Origin: an uncultured Mailhella sp.
GTDB lineage: Bacteria > Desulfobacterota > Desulfovibrionia > Desulfovibrionales > Desulfovibrionaceae
Length of the DNA: 7,437 bases
Assembly: GCF_905187505.1 (NCBI RefSeq)
Contig: NZ_CAJJIC010000122.1
Location: forward strand, 1-7,437
Reading direction: 5' to 3'
In this document: piece by piece, positions 1-6,636 of the stretch
Layout of the letters: each line of letters opens with the position of its first letter
How positions within the stretch are numbered: the first letter of the stretch is position 1
Position numbers and translations under genes: made by a program
The notes under the pieces: model-generated
The model's database searches: none
What the model saw: only the letters and a program-made list of their open reading frames with translations
What the model was told of the DNA's origin: nothing

Positions 1-118
1 GATGTGCATCAGACATTCCGCATAGGACAGGGGAATAGTCTTTGTTCAAGGCATGAAGGAAAGTCGACGGTCCTTTTTTGCTGACTGCAGAGATGGTTTC
101 TTCAGAACTGACACTCAT
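1..118 (-). CDS. possible start of an unidentified gene, cut by the left window edge
   Basis: An ATG at 118-116 opens a minus-strand frame of 39 codons that stays free of stops to the window edge. The peptide begins MSVSSEETISAV and contains VLCGMSDAH near the cut. Only a weak purine-rich ribosome-binding site (GGAAAAG) precedes the ATG. The start sits 18 nt beyond the intrinsic terminator at 137-165, leaving no room for a promoter between them, so expression would need terminator read-through or a promoter inside the preceding gene. The VLCGMSDAH stretch faintly recalls the N-terminus of isocitrate lyase/PEP mutase-like proteins, but 39 residues are too few to assign a family. It could also be a chance open frame. 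Confidence 0.4.
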   Translation of the reverse strand, partial: MSVSSEETISAVSKKGPSTFLHALNKDYSPVLCGMSDAH

Positions 119-136
119 GCCGTCTTTTCCAATATG

Positions 137-165
137 AAAAGCCCTTCCGTCGGAGACGGAAGGGC
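137..165 (-). terminator. intrinsic terminator after the short-chain dehydrogenase gene
   Basis: A perfect 11-bp inverted repeat (141-151 with 155-165, GCCCTTCCGTC arm) closes a 3-nt loop. On the minus strand it is followed by TTTTCATATT. It begins 29 nt past the dehydrogenase stop codon. On the plus strand the hairpin is followed by A-rich sequence rather than T, so it works only for leftward transcription. Confidence 0.85.
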
Positions 166-193
166 AAGAATGAAGGACTGCGTGCAGGCGGCG

Positions 194-949
194 TTATTTA
201 CCCAGATATCCGCCGTCAACAGGAATGACGGCACCTGTGATGTAGTCGGCGGCGCTGCTGGCGAGGAACACGGCAAGTCCGCCCAGATCCTGTCCGGTGC
301 CCCAGCGCTTCATGGGAATGCGGCTGGTGATTTCCTTGTACTGCGCGGGATTCTTTTCCTGCATGTCGGCCGTCAGTTTGGTGACCATGTAGCCGGGGGC
401 GATGGCGTTGACGTTGACGCCTCGGCTGGCCCATTCGTTGGACAGTGCCTTGGTCAGCTGAGCAACGGCGCCTTTGCTGGACGCATAAGCCGGAACCATT
501 TCACTACCGAAGAAGGAAGTCATGGAGGCCATGTTGATGATGCGGCCGTATCCCTGTGCCAGCATGTCGCGTCCCGCAAGCTGTGAAAGAGCGAAAACGG
601 CGTTGAGGTTGATGTCCAGAATCAGTTTCCACTTGGCAAGGGGAAACTCTTCCGCCTTTGCCCGGTACTGAATGCCGGCGCCGTTGAACAGAATGTCTAT
701 ACGACCGTCGCAGAGCGTTTTAATGGCTTGATAGTCGGCATCAAGCTGCTCCAGCTTGCTCAGATCGCAGCTGTAGTAGGTAACCTTGCGGTCCTTGCCG
801 AGAGCCTCGGCAGCTTCGGCGAGGTTCGGGGCAATGTCCACGATGCAGACTTCGGCTCCTGCTTCGTAATAGGCCGCGGCGATGTCATGGCAGAGGCCGT
901 TGGCTCCACCGGTTACAACTGCATGCTTTCCCTTCAGGTTCAGTTCCAT
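194..949 (-). CDS. KduD-like SDR family oxidoreductase (NAD(P)-dependent dehydrogenase)
   Basis: This is a 251-residue classical short-chain dehydrogenase/reductase, the usual length for the family. It is predicted to be cytosolic and to interconvert a hydroxyl and a keto group using NAD(H) or NADP(H). Visible motifs are the Rossmann nucleotide loop TGGANGLC (13-20), NGAG (89-92), and the catalytic tetrad N114, S142, Y155 and K159 (YASSK). The C-terminal RIPMKRWG...FLASSAADYITG...VDGG pattern is typical of the 2-deoxy-D-gluconate 3-dehydrogenase / KduD / gluconate 5-dehydrogenase group, so a sugar acid or similar hydroxy acid is a plausible substrate; that is inference. The third glycine of TGxxxGxG is Cys20, which is unusual. 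The ATG at 949 is set by AAGGAG 7 nt upstream. The gene follows the lactonase-family gene by 35 nt, probably in the same operon, and is closed by the terminator at 137-165. Confidence 0.9.
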   Translation of the reverse strand: MELNLKGKHAVVTGGANGLCHDIAAAYYEAGAEVCIVDIAPNLAEAAEALGKDRKVTYYSCDLSKLEQLDADYQAIKTLCDGRIDILFNGAGIQYRAKAEEFPLAKWKLILDINLNAVFALSQLAGRDMLAQGYGRIINMASMTSFFGSEMVPAYASSKGAVAQLTKALSNEWASRGVNVNAIAPGYMVTKLTADMQEKNPAQYKEITSRIPMKRWGTGQDLGGLAVFLASSAADYITGAVIPVDGGYLGK

Positions 950-984
950 GGATGGACTCCTTTGTTATGTGATGAACGTTTTGG

Positions 985-1764
985 CTAGATGGAGCCTTTG
1001 AGACTCCACTCCTGAATCTGTGTGCTGTCGTGTCCGAACAGCATGACGGCGTCATACTGCTTCTGCATTTCTCTCAGGCGTTGAAGGTTGGCGAGAAATG
1101 CCTCGGTTCCTTTGTTGATGGGACCGCCGGGGGGCGTGGAGGTTTCCCAGGTTTCCCTCGTATACACGGTGTCGCTGGTGGCGATGACGTGCCCCATGGA
1201 GCGGGTATTGATGATGAGCCCGATGACACTAGGTGTATGCGACTGCTGGAGAAAGAGGGTCAGATCCGGCGCAAGTTCCGTCGTTTCACGAATGGGCTTG
1301 TAGACCACGCCGTCGACATCGAACAGATTCTTTATGTAGGCACTGTGAGGCTCCCCGGAAAAAACGCTGAGGCAGGCATTCTGCAGTTCACTTTCGGCCA
1401 CAATGACATTTCTGATGGCCTTTGTTTCCTGAAAATACCTGAGCCCACCGACATGATCAAAGTGCAGGTGAGAGAGAATGATCATGTCGATGTCGGAGCA
1501 GCGCAGATTATGCCCGGCCAGAGCCTGTTCGATGGAGATGAAGTGTCCTACCGGATAGACATCATTGATGTCCTTTCCGTATTCCCGGCGATGGTAAGGA
1601 CTGTTGCCGGTATCGTAGAGAATGTTGCCGAGCTTCGGATGTCGTATCAGCAGGGCGCTGACGGGGGAGCGGTACATTTTCTTTTCGTCATACCCGGCGA
1701 CGATACGAAAATACTGGCAGTCGAGATAGCCGAGATCAAGCACGGTCATGGCAGGTTCTAGCAT
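985..1764 (-). CDS. MBL-fold hydrolase, N-acyl homoserine lactonase-like family (first copy)
   Basis: This is a metallo-beta-lactamase-fold hydrolase of about 259 residues, most like the AHL-lactonase (AiiA/AttM) group, which open lactone rings using two metal ions. Numbered from the ATG at 1764, metal ligands are H99, H101, D103 and H104 (SHLHFDH), H176 (QQSHTPS), D198 (ATSDTVY) and H245 (FGHD). The set is complete, so the enzyme is expected to be active. The segment around H176 differs from the usual PGHTPG. I chose ATG 1764 because AAGGA lies 6 nt upstream; a TTG at 1779 would add five residues but has no better ribosome-binding site. There is no signal peptide, so it is probably cytosolic. 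The dehydrogenase follows 35 nt downstream, suggesting a shared pathway. The true substrate is unknown: small lactones are likelier than quorum signals in this setting, but other esters remain possible. Confidence 0.85.
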   Translation of the reverse strand: MLEPAMTVLDLGYLDCQYFRIVAGYDEKKMYRSPVSALLIRHPKLGNILYDTGNSPYHRREYGKDINDVYPVGHFISIEQALAGHNLRCSDIDMIILSHLHFDHVGGLRYFQETKAIRNVIVAESELQNACLSVFSGEPHSAYIKNLFDVDGVVYKPIRETTELAPDLTLFLQQSHTPSVIGLIINTRSMGHVIATSDTVYTRETWETSTPPGGPINKGTEAFLANLQRLREMQKQYDAVMLFGHDSTQIQEWSLKGSI

Positions 1765-1833
1765 GTTGTTTCCTTGCAAAGAAGAGGTACGGCCTTTCGG
1801 CAGACAAGAGGACGGTCGAACAGGCGTTAATTT

Positions 1834-1882
1834 AAAAAGGCCCGATTCAACTCAACGGAAGGGAAGAGCTGAAATCGGGCCT
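1834..1882 (-). terminator. strong intrinsic terminator between the DUF3870-like gene and the first lactonase-like gene
   Basis: On the minus strand a long stem forms between 1866-1882 and 1838-1853: AGGCCCGATT, one bulged T, then CAGCTC pairing with GAGTTG, about 16 pairs with one G-T wobble and a 12-nt loop. It is followed at once by TTTTT and AAATTAA. It lies 86 nt past the DUF3870-like stop codon and about 70 nt before the ATG at 1764. It should end the DUF3870-like transcript, or act as an attenuator for the two genes to its left. Confidence 0.85.
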
Positions 1883-1967
1883 GTGGTTCGCCGCAGCGGC
1901 ACACCCGTGGTATGGGTGCACCAGGTCGAACTCCCGGAAAACGGTTGAAGGTTGAGAGGGGGAGAGG

Positions 1968-2297
1968 TTAGTCTGGAATGTCAATCTGCCGGAAGCGTTC
2001 CTGCGCATTGCGCAGGGCGTGTACGATGCTGCTGGTTATGGCAAGATGGATATGGCTTTGAATTTTCTCCAGAAGGGGTTCGAGCGGATCATCGAAGCAG
2101 TAACCGAACATCAAGTCGTTGATGTAGTCCGAGGTAAGCGCACTTATGGTGTTGAAATGACACTGGACGATGCAGTGGGATTTTTTATTGATGAGAATCT
2201 GGCAGGACAGAATGTTGTAGGCGAAGTTTGCGGCCGTTTCTTTCGGAGGCTGCGCATAGCCGCCAATGAGGATGCATGATTCCGACGTGGTTCCCAT
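1968..2297 (-). CDS. DUF3870-like small protein of unknown function
   Basis: A 109-residue cytosolic-looking protein with no signal peptide or membrane segment. The N-terminal ILIGGYAQPP (9-18), the central beta-rich part with a hydrophobic stretch and several cysteines (C32, C42, C46, C67), and the helical C-terminus (LLEKIQSHIHLAITSSIVHALRNAQERFRQ, residues 75-104) follow the layout I recall for DUF3870: GYAK.P at the start, a middle 'DC...T...I..L..G' region, and an A-rich helix near the end. No catalytic function is established for that family. The ATG at 2297 has AAGGAGAG upstream at good spacing. A near-consensus promoter precedes it and a strong terminator follows, so it is probably a single-gene unit. 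Its base composition (about 45% G+C in sampled lines) is lower than that of the neighbouring permease. DUF3870 assignment is by motif memory, not by search. Confidence 0.75.
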   Translation of the reverse strand: MGTTSESCILIGGYAQPPKETAANFAYNILSCQILINKKSHCIVQCHFNTISALTSDYINDLMFGYCFDDPLEPLLEKIQSHIHLAITSSIVHALRNAQERFRQIDIPD

Positions 2298-2356
2298 GTG
2301 AATACTCTCCTTGAATACATGGAATGCGGCGTGTCCGCACTATAGCGTTCAGTCGC

Positions 2357-2385
2357 AATATAATATTTACCACGTGTTTTTTCAA
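2357..2385 (-). promoter_or_regulatory. sigma70-type promoter for the DUF3870-like gene
   Basis: On the minus strand, TTGAAA (2380-2385) and TATATT (2357-2362) are each one mismatch from the -35 and -10 consensus and are separated by the ideal 17 nt. Transcription would start near 2350, about 50 nt before the ATG at 2297. The spacer contains the perfect palindrome CACGTG (2371-2376), and the -10 region overlaps AATATAATATT, which is also palindromic; either could be a regulator site. This is the clearest promoter in the window. Confidence 0.7.
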
Positions 2386-2424
2386 TGCTCCTGATGCGGC
2401 GGTTGTGTCGAAGGACTTCTGGCT

Positions 2425-3192
2425 TTACCCCATGACGGGGTAGTTCTCGAACACCCAGAAATCGTGGGCGGGAAGAATGACCGCTCCTTGTTTTTCCAGA
2501 ACTTCCAGGCGGGCAAAGGATTCAAAGTAGGCTTTGATATCGTTGTAGATGCCGCCAGGTGTTCTTTTCGTCCAGTTGTCTCGGATGTTGATGAGATCGC
2601 CCGCTATGACAAAGCGTCCGTCTGTTGTATCCACAACGACGCCCTGAGAGCCGCAGGAGTGGCCGGGAAGCGGAATCACGCTCAGCCCGGGCTCGATGAC
2701 TTCCTCGCCTTCCACCAGGTCGTACTGATGATAGAATTGAAGGAAATAGGGAACCTGATCCTTTACGGCTGTTTCGTAGTGCTTGGCATCTGTAGGGTAG
2801 GGGGCCACGGCAAACAGCAGTTCCGACTTCTGGCATATGACCGGCAAAGTAGAAGGAAGGTCAAGCACGGCCTGGGCGTGATCCCAGTGAAGATGGGTGA
2901 CGATGATGGCGTCGATGTCGTCGGGGGTAAGTCCCTTGTCCGCAAGAGCCTTGACTATGTGTTTTCCTTTGGACCGATCTACAGGGTTGTGGAGTCTTGA
3001 GTTGCGCTCATTGTTGTTGTCGGAACCGGTATCAACTAGGATTTTACGGTTACGGGAGGAATCTTCAAGAAGCCAGGCGATGTGCGGTCCCTGCACCAGT
3101 TCTCCCGGGTTCGATTTTGCGCCGTGTTTCATGATAAGACCGCCGGCAATGGTGGTTACCGTTCCGACATGAAGCGGAGTGATTTTCCACAT
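2425..3192 (-). CDS. MBL-fold hydrolase, N-acyl homoserine lactonase-like family (second copy)
   Basis: A 255-residue metallo-beta-lactamase-fold enzyme of the AHL-lactonase-like family, expected to hydrolyse a lactone or similar ester with a two-metal centre. All seven expected ligands are visible: H100, H102, D104 and H105 (THLHWDH), H178 (PLPGHSCGSQG), D199 (IAGDL) and H243 (PAHD). The TPGGIY segment (211-216) is also typical of the group. No signal peptide is visible, so it is probably cytosolic. The ATG at 3192 has AAGGAG 7 nt upstream, and that site overlaps the stop codon of the permease gene, 13 nt away, indicating translational linkage. It is clearly diverged from the other copy at 985-1764 and closer to the textbook motif, so the two probably have different substrates. 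Activity on quorum signals cannot be inferred from the family name alone. Confidence 0.88.
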   Translation of the reverse strand: MWKITPLHVGTVTTIAGGLIMKHGAKSNPGELVQGPHIAWLLEDSSRNRKILVDTGSDNNNERNSRLHNPVDRSKGKHIVKALADKGLTPDDIDAIIVTHLHWDHAQAVLDLPSTLPVICQKSELLFAVAPYPTDAKHYETAVKDQVPYFLQFYHQYDLVEGEEVIEPGLSVIPLPGHSCGSQGVVVDTTDGRFVIAGDLINIRDNWTKRTPGGIYNDIKAYFESFARLEVLEKQGAVILPAHDFWVFENYPVMG

Positions 3193-3205
3193 GGAGAAGC
3201 TCCTT

Positions 3206-4616
3206 TTAGAGGAAGTTGAGAACGCTGCCCACCGTGAACATCGAAAGCAGAATAAGGGCTATTTCCGCAATGGAGATGAATAAGCCGGTTTTCCATGCAT
3301 TGGTGATGTTCAGCAGACCGGTGGAGTTGATGATGGGGTAGAAGCACACGGCCGGCGACAGGATGGGCGCGGCCTGAGAAAGCGCAACCACCATGATGAC
3401 GCCCACAGGATTGAACCCGCCCATTTCCGCCACAGCGAGGAAGGCAGGGGCCAGCGTGGCCACGGCACCTGCGCCGGAGGGAATGGGGAACTGGGAAATA
3501 ATCATGACCACGCAGATGCAGAAGAAGAGCATGACGAGAGGAAGGGAGGAGAATGCCATGAGGTATTCGTGGGCAAACCAGGTAATGACGCCGGTCTTGG
3601 TGAGCATGGCGCCGAAGGAGGTTGCGCCGCCCACGAGCATGATGGCGTCCCAGTTTACATCTGCGCTGTCGCGTCTCCAGTTGAACACATCGACGCCGGG
3701 CAGGGAAAGCACGGCCACGCTTATCATGGAGATCACCTGAGTGGAAACGCCGTGGATGCGGTCGGTGAACCACAGAACGAGGGTGAGGCCGAAGACGATG
3801 AGAAAGAGCTTTTCCTTGCGGGAGATGCGGCCGAGCTGCTTCATGTCGTCTTCGAAGTGTTCCATCCCCTTGAGCTGCTTGATTTCGCTGGGCATGAGAA
3901 TGACGAAGCTCAGCCAGATGCAGGGAATAAGGAGCAGCACTATGGGCATGCCGATAGCGGCCCATTCCATGAAGCTGATGTGAAGACCGGTGGCCTGTTC
4001 CAGAATCTGGATGGACGTGGGGTTTGCGGCGCTGCCGGCGGGAGTGGCCATGCCGCCGAGGAAGCAGCCGCTGCCTATGCCGAGCAGAAGGGATTGGGCA
4101 AAGTTGCTTCCGCGTACGTTGCAGTCGTTTTTCTTGATGATTTCCAGGCAGATGGGAAAGAGCATGACAAGCACGGGAATGTCGGCGAGTACGGAAGAGC
4201 ACAGAGCGGCCGTGGCGATGAACAGGAAGAGCAGACGTTTCGGACTGCCGCCGGATTTGGAAACGATGAAGAGGGCGATTCTTCGGGTCAGGCCGGATTT
4301 CTCAAACGATATGGCCAGACAGACCATGGCGAACACGAAGATGAACGCCGGGCCCATGAAGCTGCTCATGGCTTCCCCCATGGAGAAGATGCCGGCCGGA
4401 ACCGCCAGAAGCACAAAGAGAGGTACGGAGATGGCAATATCGATGGGCTGTATGCTTGAAGGTCAGAATGCCTGCAACAACGAGCGCAAAGGCTCGCTGA
4501 GCCACGGGAGTGAGGCCTTCGGGCGTGGGGAGCAGGGTAAGAATCAGATAGACAACAAGGGGCAGGGCGGTTCTGGTGATTTTGGGATTGCGGAGTATGC
4601 TGCTTATCGATGTCAT
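3206..4616 (-). CDS. SLC13/DASS-family anion permease with an apparent frameshift near the N-terminus
   Basis: A multi-spanning inner-membrane permease of about 470 residues when its two frames are joined, related to divalent anion:Na+ symporters that import dicarboxylates, sulfate and similar anions. The first frame starts at ATG 4616 (AAGGAG 6 nt upstream) and encodes MTSISSILRN, a membrane segment, and QRAFALVVAGIL. The family-like sequence then continues in another frame as SSIQPIDIAISVPLF, joining the 402-codon frame whose first possible start is a GTG at 4414 without a ribosome-binding site. The long frame contains GGMATPAGSAANPTS (the first substrate/Na+-binding loop region), WDAIMLVGGATSFGAML, and SQFPIPSGAGAVATLAP where the second conserved SNT-type loop normally lies. 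One extra base or two missing bases near 4440-4465 would explain the break. It may be a pseudogene, a sequencing error, or, less likely, recoding. The lactonase-family gene follows 13 nt downstream. Confidence 0.8.
4440..4465 (-). other. site of apparent frameshift in the permease gene
   Basis: Frame one is convincing SLC13 sequence up to about 4458 (AGILTF) and then turns into basic, non-membrane sequence that stops at 4302. Frame two is blocked by TGA at 4463-4465 but is permease-like from 4459 onward. The switch therefore falls within this short interval. There is no homopolymer and no obvious slippery heptamer here, which argues against programmed frameshifting. Confidence 0.75.
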
Positions 4617-4696
4617 GGCGGACTCCTTGTTTTTTATTGAAATATTTCTGAGATCCTACAACTTGTCTCAGGAAGAGGGGAGTGTATTCCGGCTCG

Positions 4697-5689
4697 TTAT
4701 CGGACGAGACGCTTTTTCAGCAATTCTTCCGTGAAATAAGTCATGATAATTTTTGCTCCTGCACGGCGTATGCCAAGCAGAGATTCCAGAATGACGGCCT
4801 CTTCGTCAATCCAGCCGTTTTGGGCTGCGGCGCGGATCATGGCGTATTCGCCGCTGACCTGATAGGCCGCTACAGGTACGTCGAACCGTTCGGAAACTCT
4901 GGTTATCATATCCAGATAGGGGCCGGCGGGCTTGACCATGATGATGTCCGCACCTTCACGGATGTCGGCTGCGGCTTCGCGCATGCCGTCCGTGACGAGG
5001 GCGGGATCCATCTGATAGGAGCGGCGATCGCCGAAGTGAGGGGAGGACTCGGCGGCGTCGCGGAAGGGGCCGTAGTAGGCGGAGGCGTACTTGACGGCAT
5101 AGGACATGATGGGAAGATCAACGAAGCCTGCGGAGTCCAGCGTTTCGCGGATGGCGAGAATGCGTCCGTCCATCATGTCGGAGGGTGCGATCATGTCGGA
5201 ACCAGCCTGTGCATGACTGAGGGCCGTACGGGCGATGAGTTCGCGCGTGGGATCATTGAGCACGCGGCCGGAACGGTCGCCTTCGGCCAGAAGTCCGCAG
5301 TGGCCGTGTGACGTGTATTCGCAGAGGCATACGTCGGTGACGACCTGAAGGGCGGGCCAGCGTTTTTTCAGGCGTCGGACGGCACACTGAATGATGCCGT
5401 TTTCTGCGTAGGCTCCGCTTCCTTGCTCGTCCTTTTCGGCCGGAATGCCGAACAGCATGAGCGAGCGCAGACCGGCATCAACGGCTTCTTCCACCTGGCG
5501 TTCCAGCTGATCTATCGACATCTGATACATGCCCGGCAGAGAGGCGATGGGTCTGCGGAAGTTTTTATCGTCGGTTTCCACCACGATATAACCCATCATG
5601 AGATCCGCGGCGCGGAGAGATACTTCTTCCATCATTTCACGAATGGCGGCATTGCGGCGCAGGCGGCGCCCCCGGAAAAAGTTTTGCAT
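4697..5689 (-). CDS. hemB: porphobilinogen synthase (delta-aminolevulinic acid dehydratase)
   Basis: A 330-residue protein, full length for HemB, which condenses two 5-aminolevulinate molecules to porphobilinogen, the second committed step of haem, sirohaem and cobalamin synthesis, in the cytosol as an octamer. It begins with the usual RGRRLRRNAAIREM. The zinc-binding cysteines C121, C123 and C131 (VCLCEYTSHGHCG) are present, so this is the zinc-dependent type. Both Schiff-base lysines are visible: K200 (SYAVKYASAYYGPFR) and K253 (IIMVKPAGPYLD). The C-terminal YQVSGEYAMI motif is intact. The stretch ADLMMGYIVVETDDKNFRRPI replaces the common LIxPLFV, a pattern I associate with Desulfovibrionaceae. 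The ATG at 5689 has GGAG 7 nt upstream and lies 17 nt past the activase stop codon, so it is co-transcribed with it. Its place among catabolic genes is unexpected; it may be the sole hemB or a second copy. Confidence 0.95.
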   Translation of the reverse strand: MQNFFRGRRLRRNAAIREMMEEVSLRAADLMMGYIVVETDDKNFRRPIASLPGMYQMSIDQLERQVEEAVDAGLRSLMLFGIPAEKDEQGSGAYAENGIIQCAVRRLKKRWPALQVVTDVCLCEYTSHGHCGLLAEGDRSGRVLNDPTRELIARTALSHAQAGSDMIAPSDMMDGRILAIRETLDSAGFVDLPIMSYAVKYASAYYGPFRDAAESSPHFGDRRSYQMDPALVTDGMREAAADIREGADIIMVKPAGPYLDMITRVSERFDVPVAAYQVSGEYAMIRAAAQNGWIDEEAVILESLLGIRRAGAKIIMTYFTEELLKKRLVR

Positions 5690-5706
5690 GCGATTGCTCC
5701 GTTATG

Positions 5707-6624
5707 TTACGCCGTCGCCAGGCCTATGCGGCGACGCAGTTCATTGTTCAGTAGAACGATTTCTTCTTTATCCTGACTTTTCAGATCCTTGACGGCATAA
5801 TCCATGCCCAGCTGTTCATATTTCGGTGCGCCGAAGGAGTGGAAGGGGAGGAGTTCGTAGTCGTTCAGGCCGGGAACCTGCTTCAGAAAGTCGGCGATAC
5901 TGTTCAGCTCTTCCTCATCGTCATTGATGCCGGGAATGACAGGCGTACGGACGATGAGTTCAACGGTCGGAAATTCCTTTTTCAGCCGGAGCAGGTTTTC
6001 TTTGATGAGCGCATTGTCCACTCCGGTATATTTTTTATGCTTTTCGGCGGAAAAGAACTTCATGTCCGCATAGATGAGGCTGCACTGCGCCGCCACAAGG
6101 ACCACCTTCTCCCAGCTTCCAAACAGGGTGGTTTCGATGGCGGTATGGATGGCGTATCGGCGGAATCTGGCCAGCAGGGCGGCTACGAATTCGGCCTGCA
6201 TGAGCGGTTCTCCTCCGCTGACGGTCACACCGCCGTCGCTTCTCCATGCCAGCGGCTGATTGCGTATGCGCGCATAAAGCTCATCGACGTCGAGGGCTTC
6301 GCCGTACACATGCATGGCTTTGGCGTAGCAGTGTTTGACGCACTTCATGCAGAGCGTACACTTTTTATTGTCGCGTTCGATGCGGCCGTCCTCTCCGCGG
6401 AAGAGTGCGCCGCTGGGGCACACCTTCAGGCATACGCCGCAGCCGATGCATTTCTTTTCCCGCCAGCCGATCTGGGGGTGAGGGCTTTGCGACTCGGGAT
6501 TGGAACACCATATGCAGCGGAGCGGGCATCCTTTCATGAAAACGGTGTCCCGCACGCCGGGGCCGTCGTGAACGGAAAATTTCTGGATGTTGAAGATACG
6601 TCCTTTAAGAGCAGTGGATTCCAT
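5707..6624 (-). CDS. glycyl-radical-enzyme activating protein (radical SAM)
   Basis: A 305-residue radical SAM activase that would use S-adenosylmethionine and a 4Fe-4S cluster to install the glycyl radical in a partner enzyme under anaerobic conditions. The SAM cluster motif is C33-x3-C37-x2-C40 (GCPLRCIWC), after the typical IFNIQKFSVHDGPGVRD. A ferredoxin-like insert gives two further cluster motifs, C59/C62/C65/C69 and C89/C92/C95/C99. The SAM-binding TVSGGEPL (134-141) and late PGIND (231-235) are intact. This two-cluster insert is typical of activases for non-PFL enzymes such as choline lyase, glycerol dehydratase, arylacetate decarboxylases and sulfonate lyases (isethionate, dihydroxypropanesulfonate); sequence inspection does not tell which. 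The ATG at 6624 has AAGGA 7 nt upstream. It lies 12 nt past the permease stop and 17 nt before hemB. No glycyl radical enzyme is in the window, so the partner must be elsewhere. Confidence 0.93.
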   Translation of the reverse strand: MESTALKGRIFNIQKFSVHDGPGVRDTVFMKGCPLRCIWCSNPESQSPHPQIGWREKKCIGCGVCLKVCPSGALFRGEDGRIERDNKKCTLCMKCVKHCYAKAMHVYGEALDVDELYARIRNQPLAWRSDGGVTVSGGEPLMQAEFVAALLARFRRYAIHTAIETTLFGSWEKVVLVAAQCSLIYADMKFFSAEKHKKYTGVDNALIKENLLRLKKEFPTVELIVRTPVIPGINDDEEELNSIADFLKQVPGLNDYELLPFHSFGAPKYEQLGMDYAVKDLKSQDKEEIVLLNNELRRRIGLATA

Positions 6625-6636
6625 GGCTGTTCCTTT

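Noticed and set aside
53..586. Plus-strand open frame of 177 codons
   Set aside because: It overlaps the dehydrogenase gene and its terminator hairpin, and its translation shows no known motif.
1030..1761. Plus-strand open frame of 243 codons
   Set aside because: It is the antisense of the first lactonase-like gene, whose metal-ligand motifs are complete; the plus frame shows no recognisable domain.
1777..1779. TTG at 1779 as start of the first lactonase-like gene
   Set aside because: The ATG at 1764 has AAGGA at ideal spacing; the TTG lies beside that site and adds only five residues.
1883..1945. tRNA-like fragment (GTTCGA within a GC-rich stretch)
   Set aside because: Pairing of a T-arm stem fails on both strands and no anticodon or D-arm can be placed.
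985..3192. Quorum-quenching system from the AHL-lactonase family name
   Set aside because: The family name covers many lactonases and esterases; nothing nearby (no LuxR/LuxI-type gene) supports signal degradation.
4412..4414. GTG at 4414 as the true start of the permease
   Set aside because: There is no ribosome-binding site, and permease-like sequence continues upstream of it to 4459 and then in the other frame to an ATG with a strong ribosome-binding site.
3569..4459. Long plus-strand open frame of 296 codons
   Set aside because: It lies antisense to the permease, is rich in His, Glu, Gly and Asp as expected for the complement of membrane-protein codons, and matches no family.
4648..4671. 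Inverted repeat CTGAGA/TCTCAG between hemB and the permease
   Set aside because: It has only six pairs, a 12-nt loop and no T-run directly after it; too weak to call a terminator or operator.
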